From assembly GCF_011927825.1 (NCBI RefSeq), contig NZ_JAATJI010000001.1, forward strand, positions 1,240,001 through 1,304,000: a stretch of DNA of 64,000 bases. Direction: 5' to 3'. A program made the position numbers and the translations under genes. The DNA comes from Polymorphobacter fuscus. Its GTDB lineage: Bacteria > Pseudomonadota > Alphaproteobacteria > Sphingomonadales > Sphingomonadaceae. Below are positions 55,793 to 64,000 of this stretch, piece by piece (position 1 is the first letter of the stretch; each line of letters begins with the position of its first letter). The notes under the pieces were generated by a model. That model was not told the DNA's origin. It saw only the letters and a list, made by a program, of their open reading frames with translations, and did no database searches.

Positions 55793-56734
55793 ATGCGCGT
55801 CGTCCACCAGTTCGCACCGGCCATGTCGGCAATGATCGCCAGCCTGCCCGGCGTCACCAGCGCCGAACATATCCCGCTCGACCAGCGCTGGAACCTGCCG
55901 ACCGACGCCGATGTGCTGTTCGTCCTCCATGGCGAAGGCGATTCGCGCAGCCATGACGAAGGCCTGCCGCGCCCCGCCGGCTGGCCCGGATCGGTCAGGC
56001 TGGTCCAGATCGCCAGCGCCGGCATCGACGATTACCCGACCTGGCTGTTCGACGCGCCGCAGGTCGCCACGGCATCGGGCACCACCGCGCGCCCCATCGC
56101 CGAATATGCACTGGCGGTGATGCTGAACCACGCCAAGCGGCTGCCGACAATCACGCTCAACGCGGGCGACGAATGGCCGACGCGCGAAATGCAGATGGAC
56201 AAGCCGCTCGCCAGCCTCGAAGGCCGCACCCTCGGCCTGCTCGGCCTTGGCCAGATCGCGCGGCAGGTCGCACGCTTTGCCGCCGCGTTCGACATGACGA
56301 TCATTGCCACCCGCGCTTCTGATGCGCCGTCACCCGATCCGAACGTGACGCTGGTGCCGTTGCCGGAGCTCGTCGCGCGCGCCGACCATCTCGTCATCGC
56401 TGCCCCCATCGGCGCGTCCACCCGCGGCCTGCTCGGCGCCGACCTGCTCGGCCGGATGAAGCCCGACGCCCATATCGTCAACGTCGCGCGCGGCGCGATC
56501 ATCGACACCGACGCGCTGCGCGCCCAGTTCGACGCCGGGCGGCTATGGGCCTCGCTCGACGTCACCGATCCGGAACCGCTGCCGCCCGGCCACTGGCTTT
56601 TCGCCCACCCCCGCGCCCGCATTACCCCGCATCTGTCGTGGAGTTCGAGCGAGACCATGCGCCGCGTTTTCGAGCGCCTGGCGGAAAATATCCGCCGTCT
56701 CCAGGCCGGCGAGCCACTGCTGGGCGCCGTCTGA
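55793..56734 (+). CDS. D-2-hydroxyacid dehydrogenase family protein
   Basis: 313 residues, ATG 55793 with an AGGGGAG site. NAD motif [12 protein letters not shown]. Catalytic Arg in [11 protein letters not shown], Glu in [13 protein letters not shown] and His in [12 protein letters not shown]-dependent oxidoreductase of the 2-hydroxyacid family, probably acting on an alpha-keto acid. Divergent from the ferredoxin operon across 112 bp. Confidence 0.93.
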   Translation: MRVVHQFAPAMSAMIASLPGVTSAEHIPLDQRWNLPTDADVLFVLHGEGDSRSHDEGLPRPAGWPGSVRLVQIASAGIDDYPTWLFDAPQVATASGTTARPIAEYALAVMLNHAKRLPTITLNAGDEWPTREMQMDKPLASLEGRTLGLLGLGQIARQVARFAAAFDMTIIATRASDAPSPDPNVTLVPLPELVARADHLVIAAPIGASTRGLLGADLLGRMKPDAHIVNVARGAIIDTDALRAQFDAGRLWASLDVTDPEPLPPGHWLFAHPRARITPHLSWSSSETMRRVFERLAENIRRLQAGEPLLGAV

Positions 56735-56773
56735 CGGCGAAGCCGGCCCGGGAAGTGGGGACCGTACGGCCGC

Positions 56774-57490
56774 TCAGAACGGGTTCGCCGTGCCCTTCTT
56801 GGTGAAGTTCAGATAGCCGGCGTTGAGTCCCAGCCGCCAGCCGAGCCCCAGCTTGATCGGCACGATGATGACATTGTCGCGCTGGAGATAGTTGGCGGCA
56901 AAGCCGCCGACGAGATAGGCCTTGCCCTCAGCCGCCGGATAGCGCCGGAACAGATCCTCGCCATCGTCGAGATTGTACACCAGCGCGAACACCTTCGACC
57001 CGTCCCCGCCGACGTCGAAGCCGACCGACGGCCCCGTCCAATAGACCGGCCGCTGGCCCTCGATCTTGTGATGCAATGTCCCCGAGCCATAGCGCACCCC
57101 GACGACAAAGGCGCCGCCCGCCTCGCGCCCGACGATATAGGCGTTGGGCTGGCCATATTGCTTGAAGGAGCGCTGGACGATCTCCGCCAGGCCCTTGGCG
57201 CCCTTGCCGAACACCTCCTCGGCGGCGCCCAGCACGTCATCCTCGGCAAAAGTGACACCGTCCTTCGGCGCATGCTGCAAGGTCGCATCGGCCTCTGCCG
57301 CCGTCTGGGCGGCGGCATCGGGGCCGGCCGCGGTTGCGGCATCCGGGCCAGCCGCGGTTGCGGCATCAGGGCTGGTCGCGGCGCCGGCAACCGGCGCGGC
57401 GGAATTGGGAACGGCATAGGGCAGCGCCGGCTGGGCCGCCGACGGTGCTGCCACCATCACCATCGCAATCGCCAACGTCCGCATCCGCAT
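56774..57490 (-). CDS. EipA family protein (DUF1134), cell-envelope integrity
   Basis: 238 residues from ATG 57488-57490. Signal peptide MRMRTLAIAMVMVAAPSAAQ, then an Ala/Pro-rich linker with a repeated DAATAAGP unit, then the DUF1134 domain: FAEDDVLGAAEEVFGKGAKG, GQPNAYIVGREAGGAFVVGV, GPSVGFDVGGDGSKVFALVY. Brucella EipA is a periplasmic DUF1134 protein needed for envelope integrity. It is divergent from ugd across 168 bp. Confidence 0.9.
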   Translation of the reverse strand: MRMRTLAIAMVMVAAPSAAQPALPYAVPNSAAPVAGAATSPDAATAAGPDAATAAGPDAAAQTAAEADATLQHAPKDGVTFAEDDVLGAAEEVFGKGAKGLAEIVQRSFKQYGQPNAYIVGREAGGAFVVGVRYGSGTLHHKIEGQRPVYWTGPSVGFDVGGDGSKVFALVYNLDDGEDLFRRYPAAEGKAYLVGGFAANYLQRDNVIIVPIKLGLGWRLGLNAGYLNFTKKGTANPF

Positions 57491-57658
57491 GTCCCCTAAA
57501 AAGCGCGACGGCCGACCTGCACAATCGCATCTGAACCACCGATGAGCCACAGCCGGCGCCTTCACACCATCAAGGCGCCATGCTAATCGCCGCAGCGCAG
57601 CAAAGCCGCCTCTGTCCCGGCTGCAAGGCACAGTCAAAGTCTTAAGGATATCTTGCAC

Positions 57659-58960
57659 ATGCGTGTCGCGATGATCGGATCCGGATATGTCGGGCTTGTG
57701 TCCGGCGCCTGCTTTGCCGACTTCGGCCATGACGTGACCTGCGTCGATCTCGATCCCGGCAAGATCGACCGCCTCAACCAGGGCATCATGCCGATCTACG
57801 AACCGGGGCTCGCCGAGCTTGTCACCGGCAACGCCGCCTCCGGCCGCCTGAAGTTCACCACCGATCTCAAGACCGGCATCGCCGGTGCCGAAGCCATCTT
57901 CATCGCGGTCGGCACCCCGTCGCGCCGCGGCGACGGCCATGCCGACCTGTCCTATGTCTATGCCGCGGCGCGCGAAATCGCCGCCGCCATTACCGGCTAT
58001 ACCGTCATCGTCACCAAATCGACCGTTCCCGTCGGCACCGGTGACGAGGTCGAGCGCGTCATCCGCGAAGCCAACCCAGACGCGCAGTTCGCGGTCGTCT
58101 CCAACCCCGAATTCCTGCGCGAAGGCGCCGCCATCCAGGACTTCAAGCGGCCCGACCGCATCGTCGTCGGCACCGAGGACATGCGCGCACGCGATGTGAT
58201 GACGGAGCTTTACCGCCCGCTGTTCCTTAACCATTCGCCGATCCTGTTCACCGCACGCCGGACGGCGGAATTGATCAAATATGCCGCCAACGCCTTCCTG
58301 GCGACGAAGATCACCTTCATCAACGAAATCGCCGACCTGTGCGAAGCCGTTGGCGCCGACGTCCAGGACGTGTCGCGCGGCATCGGCCTCGACAATCGCA
58401 TCGGCAGCAAATTCCTCCACGCCGGCCCCGGCTATGGCGGCTCGTGCTTCCCCAAGGACACGCTGGCGCTGGTCAAGACCGCGCAGGACGCCGGCGCGCC
58501 GGTGCGGATCGTGGAAACGGTCGCCGCCGTCAACGACCAGCGCAAGCGCGCCATGGCCAAGAAGGTCATCGCCGCGGCCGGTGGCGACATCCGCGGCAAG
58601 ACCGTCGCCGTGCTGGGCCTGACCTTCAAGCCCAACACCGACGACATGCGCGATTCGCCCGCCATCGCCGTCATCCAGGCGCTGCAGGACGCCGGCGCCA
58701 CGGTTCGCGCCTTCGATCCCGAAGGCACCGAACAGGCGCAGCTGGTGCTCAACAACGTCGACTACACGGCAAATCCCTATGATTGCCTGACCGGTGCCGA
58801 TGTCGCAGTGCTGGTGACCGAATGGGACGTTTTCCGCGCGCTCGACATGGACCGTGTAAAGTCGGTCATGAAGACGCCGGCGCTGGTCGACCTGCGCAAC
58901 GTCTATCGCCCCGAAGAAATGGCCCGGCGCGGCATCACCTATTCGTCGATCGGTCGATAA
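57659..58960 (+). CDS. ugd: UDP-glucose 6-dehydrogenase
   Basis: Oxidises UDP-glucose to UDP-glucuronate for polysaccharide synthesis. 433 residues from ATG 57659. NAD motif GSGYVGLVSG; substrate block NPEFLREGAAIQDF; catalytic Cys in GYGGSCFPKDTLAL; C-terminal nucleotide motif GLTFKPNTDDMRDSP. Standard length. A TTG two codons upstream is not preferred. The product fits the surface-glycan theme of the 9.6-13.6 kb group. Confidence 0.97.
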   Translation: MRVAMIGSGYVGLVSGACFADFGHDVTCVDLDPGKIDRLNQGIMPIYEPGLAELVTGNAASGRLKFTTDLKTGIAGAEAIFIAVGTPSRRGDGHADLSYVYAAAREIAAAITGYTVIVTKSTVPVGTGDEVERVIREANPDAQFAVVSNPEFLREGAAIQDFKRPDRIVVGTEDMRARDVMTELYRPLFLNHSPILFTARRTAELIKYAANAFLATKITFINEIADLCEAVGADVQDVSRGIGLDNRIGSKFLHAGPGYGGSCFPKDTLALVKTAQDAGAPVRIVETVAAVNDQRKRAMAKKVIAAAGGDIRGKTVAVLGLTFKPNTDDMRDSPAIAVIQALQDAGATVRAFDPEGTEQAQLVLNNVDYTANPYDCLTGADVAVLVTEWDVFRALDMDRVKSVMKTPALVDLRNVYRPEEMARRGITYSSIGR

Positions 58961-59006
58961 GCCGTTTGACGCCAACGGGCCGCGCCGGTTATAGGCGCGC
59001 CTTCGC

Positions 59007-59098
59007 GGAGTCGTGGGTGAGCGGCTGAAACCAGTAGTTTGCTAAACTGCCGATCTGGGTAACCGGATCCGAGGGTTCGAATCCCTCCGACTCCGCCA
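59007..59098 (+). tRNA. tRNA-Ser (GCT)
   Basis: Class II tRNA of 92 bases with encoded CCA. The acceptor GGAGTCG pairs with CGACTCC. The anticodon loop TTGCTAA reads GCT. The variable arm around CGATCTGGGTAACCGGATC is long, and the T arm is GAGGGTTCGAATCCCTC. It lies 46 bp after ugd. Confidence 0.97.
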
Positions 59099-59185
59099 AT
59101 TATTTTACCGCCTCGTTTCGTTCCTGACGCCAGGTCCCACGACGAGGCGGCGACTGATGATCCGGCTGCGGACGCCCGTGCGCCG

Positions 59186-60082
59186 TTACCAGAGCACGCC
59201 CTTGACCGGCCGGACCGGCGGCGGCGCGACATCACCGAGCGCTTCGAGCAAATCGATTTCGATCGTCCGGCACATAGCGGTCATCGGCACGTCGTGGATG
59301 GTGTTGGCGAACGGATCGACGAGGTCATCACCGATCTGGAGGACGGCCAGAAACATCAGCCCGGCGATGGTCGATCCGATCGGCGTCGCAAAACCCAGCG
59401 TCTCGACCAGGCCGATCGGCAGCAGGATACAGAACAGCCGCGTGAAGAAGGTCGGGAAGAAGCGGTATTGGTTGGGCAGCGGGGTGTTCTTCAGCCGCTC
59501 CATCCCGCCCTGCGCATTGGCGATGTCGACCAGCACGGCTTCGAGCTGGCATTGCTGGATGGTGTCGATCCAGCCACGGCAGCGCGCCTCGTCGATTTGC
59601 CGCCCGGTATTGTCGAGCAAGCCGTTGGCGGCATTGGTCCGGTCGAGCGCGACTTCGGCTTCGGCCAGCCCGACGAAGCGGAGCACCGGCTCATCACGGT
59701 CCTGCTTGCGCAACTGGCAACGCAACGCATTCACATAGGCAATCTGGCGCAGGATGATCATGCGCGCCATCGCGTCGGCGCCGCCATTGCCTTCGCCCGT
59801 CGGCAGGAAGTTGCGCGTGGCGCGGGCCAGGCTGCGCGAGGCGTTGATCATCGCGCCCCACAGCACGCGCCCCTCCCACCATCGCGCATAGGCAGAATTG
59901 TCGCGAAAGCCCAGGAACAGCGCCAGCACCGAGCCGAAAAGCGTCAGCGGCAGTGCCGGTGCCGTGAACGGCAGGTAGAAATAGGCAAGCGTCACCGCGA
60001 CGTCCCAGACGAACAGCACCGTCAACGGCACGCGAACCTCGCGAATGATCAAGCTTAGCCGGGGTACGGAATCGACTATCAT
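59186..60082 (-). CDS. Bestrophin family membrane channel (UPF0187)
   Basis: 298 residues from ATG 60080-60082. Bestrophin features: an N-terminal helix with [38 protein letters not shown], which is the strongest family signature, and the late helix [18 protein letters not shown] with [17 protein letters not shown]. Bacterial bestrophins form pentameric ion channels in the inner membrane. Ion specificity is not readable. Confidence 0.92.
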   Translation of the reverse strand: MIVDSVPRLSLIIREVRVPLTVLFVWDVAVTLAYFYLPFTAPALPLTLFGSVLALFLGFRDNSAYARWWEGRVLWGAMINASRSLARATRNFLPTGEGNGGADAMARMIILRQIAYVNALRCQLRKQDRDEPVLRFVGLAEAEVALDRTNAANGLLDNTGRQIDEARCRGWIDTIQQCQLEAVLVDIANAQGGMERLKNTPLPNQYRFFPTFFTRLFCILLPIGLVETLGFATPIGSTIAGLMFLAVLQIGDDLVDPFANTIHDVPMTAMCRTIEIDLLEALGDVAPPPVRPVKGVLW

Positions 60083-60244
60083 GGGAATCCGTCTGAACGT
60101 GATGCGGCCGTGTTCATCGGCTGTGACGGCGATAAGCGTCAAGGGACCAACGCCCGCAACGGCTCGGCGACTGCTTGCAAGAAGGGCAGTGTCCGTGGAA
60201 GAGGGAACCCGCGTTCATGCACGGCTGTCGAAGGTGTTGGTGGC

Positions 60245-60847
60245 GTGCGTCTGATCCGTTTCAACAAGCCTTTCGACGTGCTGTCGCAGTTCACGGACCT
60301 GCGGTCGGGCGCCGTTCGACACACGCTGTCCGATTTTATCGATCTGAAGGGCTTTTATCCCGCCGGCAGGCTCGATCGCGACAGCGAAGGGCTGTTGCTG
60401 CTGACCAATGACGGCAGGCTGCAGGCGCAGATCGCCGACCCGCGGTTCAAACTGCCCAAGACGTATCTGGTACAGGTCGAGGGCGTGCCGGACGCTGCGG
60501 CCTTGGGCCAATTGCGCCATGGCGTGCTGTTGAACGACGGGCCGACCCGGCCGGCGCTGGTCGAGCTGATCGCGGCGCCCGCCGTGTGGCCACGCGACCC
60601 GCCGGTGCGCTTCCGCAAGTCCATTCCCGACTGTTGGTTGCAGATGACCATTACCGAAGGGCGAAACCGGCAGGTGCGACGGATGACAGCGTCCGTGGGT
60701 CACCCGACGCTCCGCCTCATCCGGTGGCGCATCGGGGCGTGGACGCTTGACGGCCTTCCGCAAGGCAGTTGGGAGCCGGTCGAGCCGGAATTGCTGAAGC
60801 CACAGGGTGCGCCCCGAAATCGCAAGACGTCGGCGCCCCAGGCGTAA
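60245..60847 (+). CDS. rluE: Ribosomal large-subunit pseudouridine synthase (RluE-like)
   Basis: 200 residues starting from GTG 60245 ([19 protein letters not shown]). RsuA-type fold with catalytic Asp in [16 protein letters not shown], plus [14 protein letters not shown] and [20 protein letters not shown]. RluE modifies U2457 of E. coli 23S rRNA. The N-terminal S4 domain is absent, as usual for RluE. The GTG is chosen because no ATG fits and the family begins at this residue. Confidence 0.92.
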   Translation: MRLIRFNKPFDVLSQFTDLRSGAVRHTLSDFIDLKGFYPAGRLDRDSEGLLLLTNDGRLQAQIADPRFKLPKTYLVQVEGVPDAAALGQLRHGVLLNDGPTRPALVELIAAPAVWPRDPPVRFRKSIPDCWLQMTITEGRNRQVRRMTASVGHPTLRLIRWRIGAWTLDGLPQGSWEPVEPELLKPQGAPRNRKTSAPQA

Positions 60848-61039
60848 ATCCCGGCGAGGAGGGGACTGACGCAACGCCGCTTTATCGGCCGCACGAACCG
60901 TGACGTCGACAACTTGGCCCCTATCGGGATTGGCCACTCGATCGTTTGCACGGATAACAAATCGAAGGGCGGCCAATCGTCCGACAAACGCCCTGTTACA
61001 ACTGCTGCTACCGCTACGAAGCCGCAGCACCTCGACGCG

Positions 61040-61213
61040 TCAGGACAGGCCGACCATGTGCAGCTGGGCGATCTGTCCGTGCCTGGCGCAGGCGTTGACC
61101 ATGCGTTCGGCGGCGGCAACGGCCGCGTCGCGGCAGGAGGCCGGCATCATCATGGTGCGATCGCGGCGAACAGCCCAGCCATTGGCATCTTTCACGACTT
61201 CGAACACGATCAT
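61040..61213 (-). CDS. Small conserved-looking protein, 57 residues
   Basis: ATG 61211-61213. The sequence MIVFEVVKDANGWAVRRDRT, then a helix AAVAAAERMVNACARHG, ends HMVGLS. The pattern (a strand, then a helix with AERM) is like short DUF2188-type proteins. Nothing more can be said. The rest of the gap 60848-61275 shows no gene. Confidence 0.6.
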   Translation of the reverse strand: MIVFEVVKDANGWAVRRDRTMMMPASCRDAAVAAAERMVNACARHGQIAQLHMVGLS

Positions 61214-61275
61214 GATCCGGCTCCTGGCTACGCTACGGCTCCCCAAACACCATAACGCACCGGATCCGACTTCGT

Positions 61276-64000
61276 TCAGCGCACGTCATGGCCCAGCACA
61301 ATATTTGTTCGATGCGTTTCGCCGACACCGCCGACAGGAATGCGCAACGGCCGCGGCGTCATCGCCACGCCGTCATGGACAGCGCTGGCGATGCCGCGGC
61401 TGACACCGGCGGGGTTTTCGACATGGATGACATGCACCGCGCCGCCGGCGCGCAGCGTCACGTCGAAGCCCGGCCAATGGTCCGGAATGCAAGGATCGAT
61501 CTCGATCATCGTCCCCATTCGCCGGATGCCGAGCAGATATTCGACTCCGGCCCGCTGCATCCAGCCGGCAGCGCCGGTGTACCAGGTCCAGCCGCCGCGC
61601 CCGATATTGGGCAGGCGTGACGAGATGTCGGCCGCCACCACATAGGGTTCGACCTTGTACCGGTGCATTTCGGACGGTGTCCGGCTGTGGTTGACCGGGT
61701 TCAGCATCGCCAGCAGGGCGCCAGCCTGTGTCCCTTCCCCCAGCATCGCCAGCGCGATCACCGACCACAGGGCAGCGTGGGTATACTGGCCGCCATTTTC
61801 CCGAATCCCGGGCGGATAGCCCTTGATATAGCCGGGGTCGTGGGGGCTGTGATCGAACGGCGGGGTGAACAGCAGCGCCAAACCGGTTTCGGGCAGGACG
61901 AGGTCGCGGCTCGCCGACGCCATCGCCCGCCGCGCCCGCGCCGGGTCGCCACCGCCCGAAATCACCGACCAGGACTGGGCAATCGAATCGATCCGGCATT
62001 CGGCGTTGGCCGCGGACCCCAGCGGCGAGCCATCGTCGAACCAGCCGCGCCGATACCAGTCGCCATCCCAGGCCTGGGCATCGAGCGCCGTCTGCAAGGC
62101 CGTGCGGTGCGCGGTCCACGCCGCCACGCGCGCGCCATCGCCGCGCGCCTGCGCGATCGGCAGGAACGCCTTCAAGCTGGCATCGAGGAACCAGCCCATC
62201 CAGACGCTTTCCCCGGTGCCGAGATGACCGACACGGTTCATGCCGTCGTTCCAGTCCCCGCCGCCGATCAGCGGGACGCCATGGGCACCCACCTTCAGGC
62301 TGGCATCGAGCGCCCGCGCGCAATGTTCGTACAGGCTGGCGGTTTCGGCGGCGGCGGTCGGCTGGAAGAAATTCTCCATCTCGCCGGGCTTGAGCAAAGG
62401 CCCGTCGAGGAAGCCGATATCGTCTTCCAGAACCGCCCCGTCGCCCGTGGTGGCAACATAGTGCGCCGTGACCAGCGCCAGCCAGACGCGGTCATCGGCA
62501 AAGCGGGTGCGCACGCCGTTGCCCGCCTGCGGCAACCACCAATGCTGGACATCGCCTTCCACGAACTGCCGCCCGGCCGCGCGCACCAGCTGCGCGCGCG
62601 CGATCGCCGGCCGCACCGGCATCAACGCCATGACGTCCTGCAGCTGGTCACGGAAGCCATAGGCGCCGCTTGCCTGGTAAAAGCCGGCGCGCGCCCGGAT
62701 GCGGCAGGCCAGCGTCTGGTAGAGCAGCCAGCCGTTGAGCATGATGTCGAGCGAGCGGTCGGGTGTGCGTACCTGCACGGTGCCGAGCACCGCCTCCCAG
62801 TCGTCGCGCACTTCGGTCAGCACCGCGTCAAGGTCGGTGTCGCGATACTGGCTGACCAGCGCGCGCGCCGCATCCTCGCCCACCGTTTCGCCGAGCAGGC
62901 AGACGATCTCGATGCTGGCGCCGTCGGCAAGTTCGACCTGCGTCTGCATCGCCCCGCACGGGTCGAGCGCGGCGCCGACGCGGTTGGAGAATGGCGCCCG
63001 CGTCGCCAGTGCCTCGGGATCGTCGAGCCCACCGTTGCGGCCGATGAATTCCTGCCGGTCACCGGTCCAGCTGGTCTGGCGGCCGACCATGTCGAACACC
63101 GCGGTGCGCCCGGCAAAGGCCGGGTACCAGTGGTTGGCCGCGAACATCGCCCCGGTTTCGGGGTCGATCGATGTTACCGTGAACGGCGCCGCCGCCGCGC
63201 GTGACGGCCCCAGCACCCAGTCGACATAGGCCGCAACCGTCAATCGCCGCGTCCGGCCCGACCGGTTGCGGATGGTCAGCCGCGAAATCTTCACCGGATC
63301 GGCGATCGGCACATATTCGACCAGGTCGAAATCCAGCCCCGCCGCTGCATGTTCGAAACGGCTGTAACCCCAGCCATGGCTGGTGACATAGGTGCCGGCG
63401 GGGTCGCGGATCGGTGCCGCCGTCGGGCTGAACAACGCGCCATCGTCATCGTCGCGGATGTAGAAGGCCTGGCCGGAAGGGTCCTGGACGGCATCGTTCG
63501 ACCAGGGTGTCAGGGGGTGTTCGCGGCTGTTTTCGGCCCAGGTGAAGCCGGCGCCATCGGCTGATACCTGAAACCCGAACCCGTCGTTGGCGATGACGTT
63601 GATCCACGGCAGCGGCGTGACCTGCCCCGGCCCCTGGACGATGACATATTCGCGCCCGTTGTCGGCAAAGCCGCCGACGCCGTTGAAATATTCCAGGTCG
63701 GGCGGCGGCACCTGCGCCTGCCGGCCCAAGGGCACGGGAACCGCCCGCTGCGGCGGCCGCGGCGGCAGCACCGCCTCGCGCCGCGCATCGAGCTGATCGG
63801 ACAGCCGCCCCTTGTGCGCATCGATGACCACGCGCGCCACCGCCAGCAGCAGCGCCTTGGTCTCGTCCGGAATGAGGTCGGCGCGCAGCACGAACACGGT
63901 GCCCGGACTGCGTTCGCCGAACTGGGCGCGCGACTGGCTGGCACGCACCAGCCCTTCCAGCGCGCTCTGCAGGTCCTGGATATAGGATGTGCCGCGTTCA
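61276..64000 (-). CDS. GH94-type glycosyltransferase/phosphorylase, C-terminal part of a cyclic beta-1,2-glucan synthase-like protein
   Basis: More than 900 residues, cut at the right edge; the frame is open through base 64000. It contains a GH94 fold: super-sandwich start (LEYFNGVGGFADNGREYV), LPLIGGGDWNDGMNRVGH-type catalytic region with the acid Asp in DWNDGMN, the substrate block GQYTHAALWSV and the end TWYTGAAGWMQRAG. This is the organisation of the C-terminal half of NdvB and related cellobionic/chain-disparing phosphorylases. In NdvB this part sets the length of cyclic beta-glucans. Whether the upstream GT84 part is present cannot be seen here. Confidence 0.85.
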   Translation of the reverse strand, partial: ERGTSYIQDLQSALEGLVRASQSRAQFGERSPGTVFVLRADLIPDETKALLLAVARVVIDAHKGRLSDQLDARREAVLPPRPPQRAVPVPLGRQAQVPPPDLEYFNGVGGFADNGREYVIVQGPGQVTPLPWINVIANDGFGFQVSADGAGFTWAENSREHPLTPWSNDAVQDPSGQAFYIRDDDDGALFSPTAAPIRDPAGTYVTSHGWGYSRFEHAAAGLDFDLVEYVPIADPVKISRLTIRNRSGRTRRLTVAAYVDWVLGPSRAAAAPFTVTSIDPETGAMFAANHWYPAFAGRTAVFDMVGRQTSWTGDRQEFIGRNGGLDDPEALATRAPFSNRVGAALDPCGAMQTQVELADGASIEIVCLLGETVGEDAARALVSQYRDTDLDAVLTEVRDDWEAVLGTVQVRTPDRSLDIMLNGWLLYQTLACRIRARAGFYQASGAYGFRDQLQDVMALMPVRPAIARAQLVRAAGRQFVEGDVQHWWLPQAGNGVRTRFADDRVWLALVTAHYVATTGDGAVLEDDIGFLDGPLLKPGEMENFFQPTAAAETASLYEHCARALDASLKVGAHGVPLIGGGDWNDGMNRVGHLGTGESVWMGWFLDASLKAFLPIAQARGDGARVAAWTAHRTALQTALDAQAWDGDWYRRGWFDDGSPLGSAANAECRIDSIAQSWSVISGGGDPARARRAMASASRDLVLPETGLALLFTPPFDHSPHDPGYIKGYPPGIRENGGQYTHAALWSVIALAMLGEGTQAGALLAMLNPVNHSRTPSEMHRYKVEPYVVAADISSRLPNIGRGGWTWYTGAAGWMQRAGVEYLLGIRRMGTMIEIDPCIPDHWPGFDVTLRAGGAVHVIHVENPAGVSRGIASAVHDGVAMTPRPLRIPVGGVGETHRTNIVLGHDVR

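Overview
The window looks like a high-GC alphaproteobacterial chromosome, most likely from a member of the Sphingomonadales. This is an inference from gene content: a class II EPSP synthase, the FYDLN-type TIGR02300 protein, a cmk-rpsA-ihfB run, a Tim44/MltA/Smr run, an EipA (DUF1134) homologue, a GspN protein and a PEP-CTERM protein of the VPEPxxWAM type. Five tRNA-related loci are present: tRNA-Ala(GGC) plus a 3' tRNA fragment beside it, tRNA-Leu(TAA), tRNA-Phe(GAA) and tRNA-Ser(GCT).

Left core, 1-31.4 kb. An acyl-CoA dehydrogenase cut by the window edge sits beside a MerR regulator with a perfect 14-bp palindromic operator. Then come hisI, purF, an SDR, an aldo/keto reductase/TetR pair, DoxX and guaA. 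A small surface-polysaccharide group follows (O-antigen-ligase-like protein, a reduced GDP-mannose-dehydratase-like SDR, UDP-GlcNAc 2-epimerase), with the epimerase overlapping aroA tail to tail. Next are the translation and nucleoid genes cmk, rpsA and ihfB, the tim44-mltA-smr run, a crotonase/P450/thioesterase group, cyclophilin, a DEAD-box helicase, gspN, an alcohol dehydrogenase, a racemase/D-cysteine desulfhydrase pair, TspO and a VOC protein.

Accessory region, about 31.5-52.5 kb. I read this as a genomic island of about 21 kb in tRNA-Phe. A degenerate direct repeat of the tRNA-Phe 3' half lies at 31515-31565. The intact tRNA is at 52470-52544, with a tyrosine integrase directly downstream of its 3' end. 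Cargo, left to right: an IS3-family element with an amber mutation; a large propeller-type sensor kinase whose likely partner, a NarL-type regulator, is 4 kb away; between them two alpha/beta hydrolases, an isochorismatase-like hydrolase, an XapX protein, an amidohydrolase pseudogene and a winged-helix regulator; a PEP-CTERM metalloprotease; an IS3 remnant; and a probable defence cassette. The cassette holds a truncated DNA methyltransferase, a two-domain protein with a nucleoside-deoxyribosyltransferase-like C-terminus (frameshifted here) and a ParE-like/UvrD helicase fusion. Beyond it are a serine recombinase, two unknown proteins, a 2OG-oxygenase-like protein and the integrase. A 165-bp inverted repeat brackets the integrase/oxygenase segment and carries a second copy of the att core and integrase leader.

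Right core, 52.5-64 kb. A tightly overlapping minus-strand operon (2Fe-2S ferredoxin, DUF2332, maf, RNase E/G-like, yacG) is followed by a hydroxyacid dehydrogenase, EipA-like protein, UDP-glucose dehydrogenase, tRNA-Ser, a bestrophin-like channel, an RluE-like pseudouridine synthase, a 57-residue protein and a GH94/cyclic-glucan-synthase-like protein that runs off the window.

All calls come from reading sequence and motifs. No database search was run.
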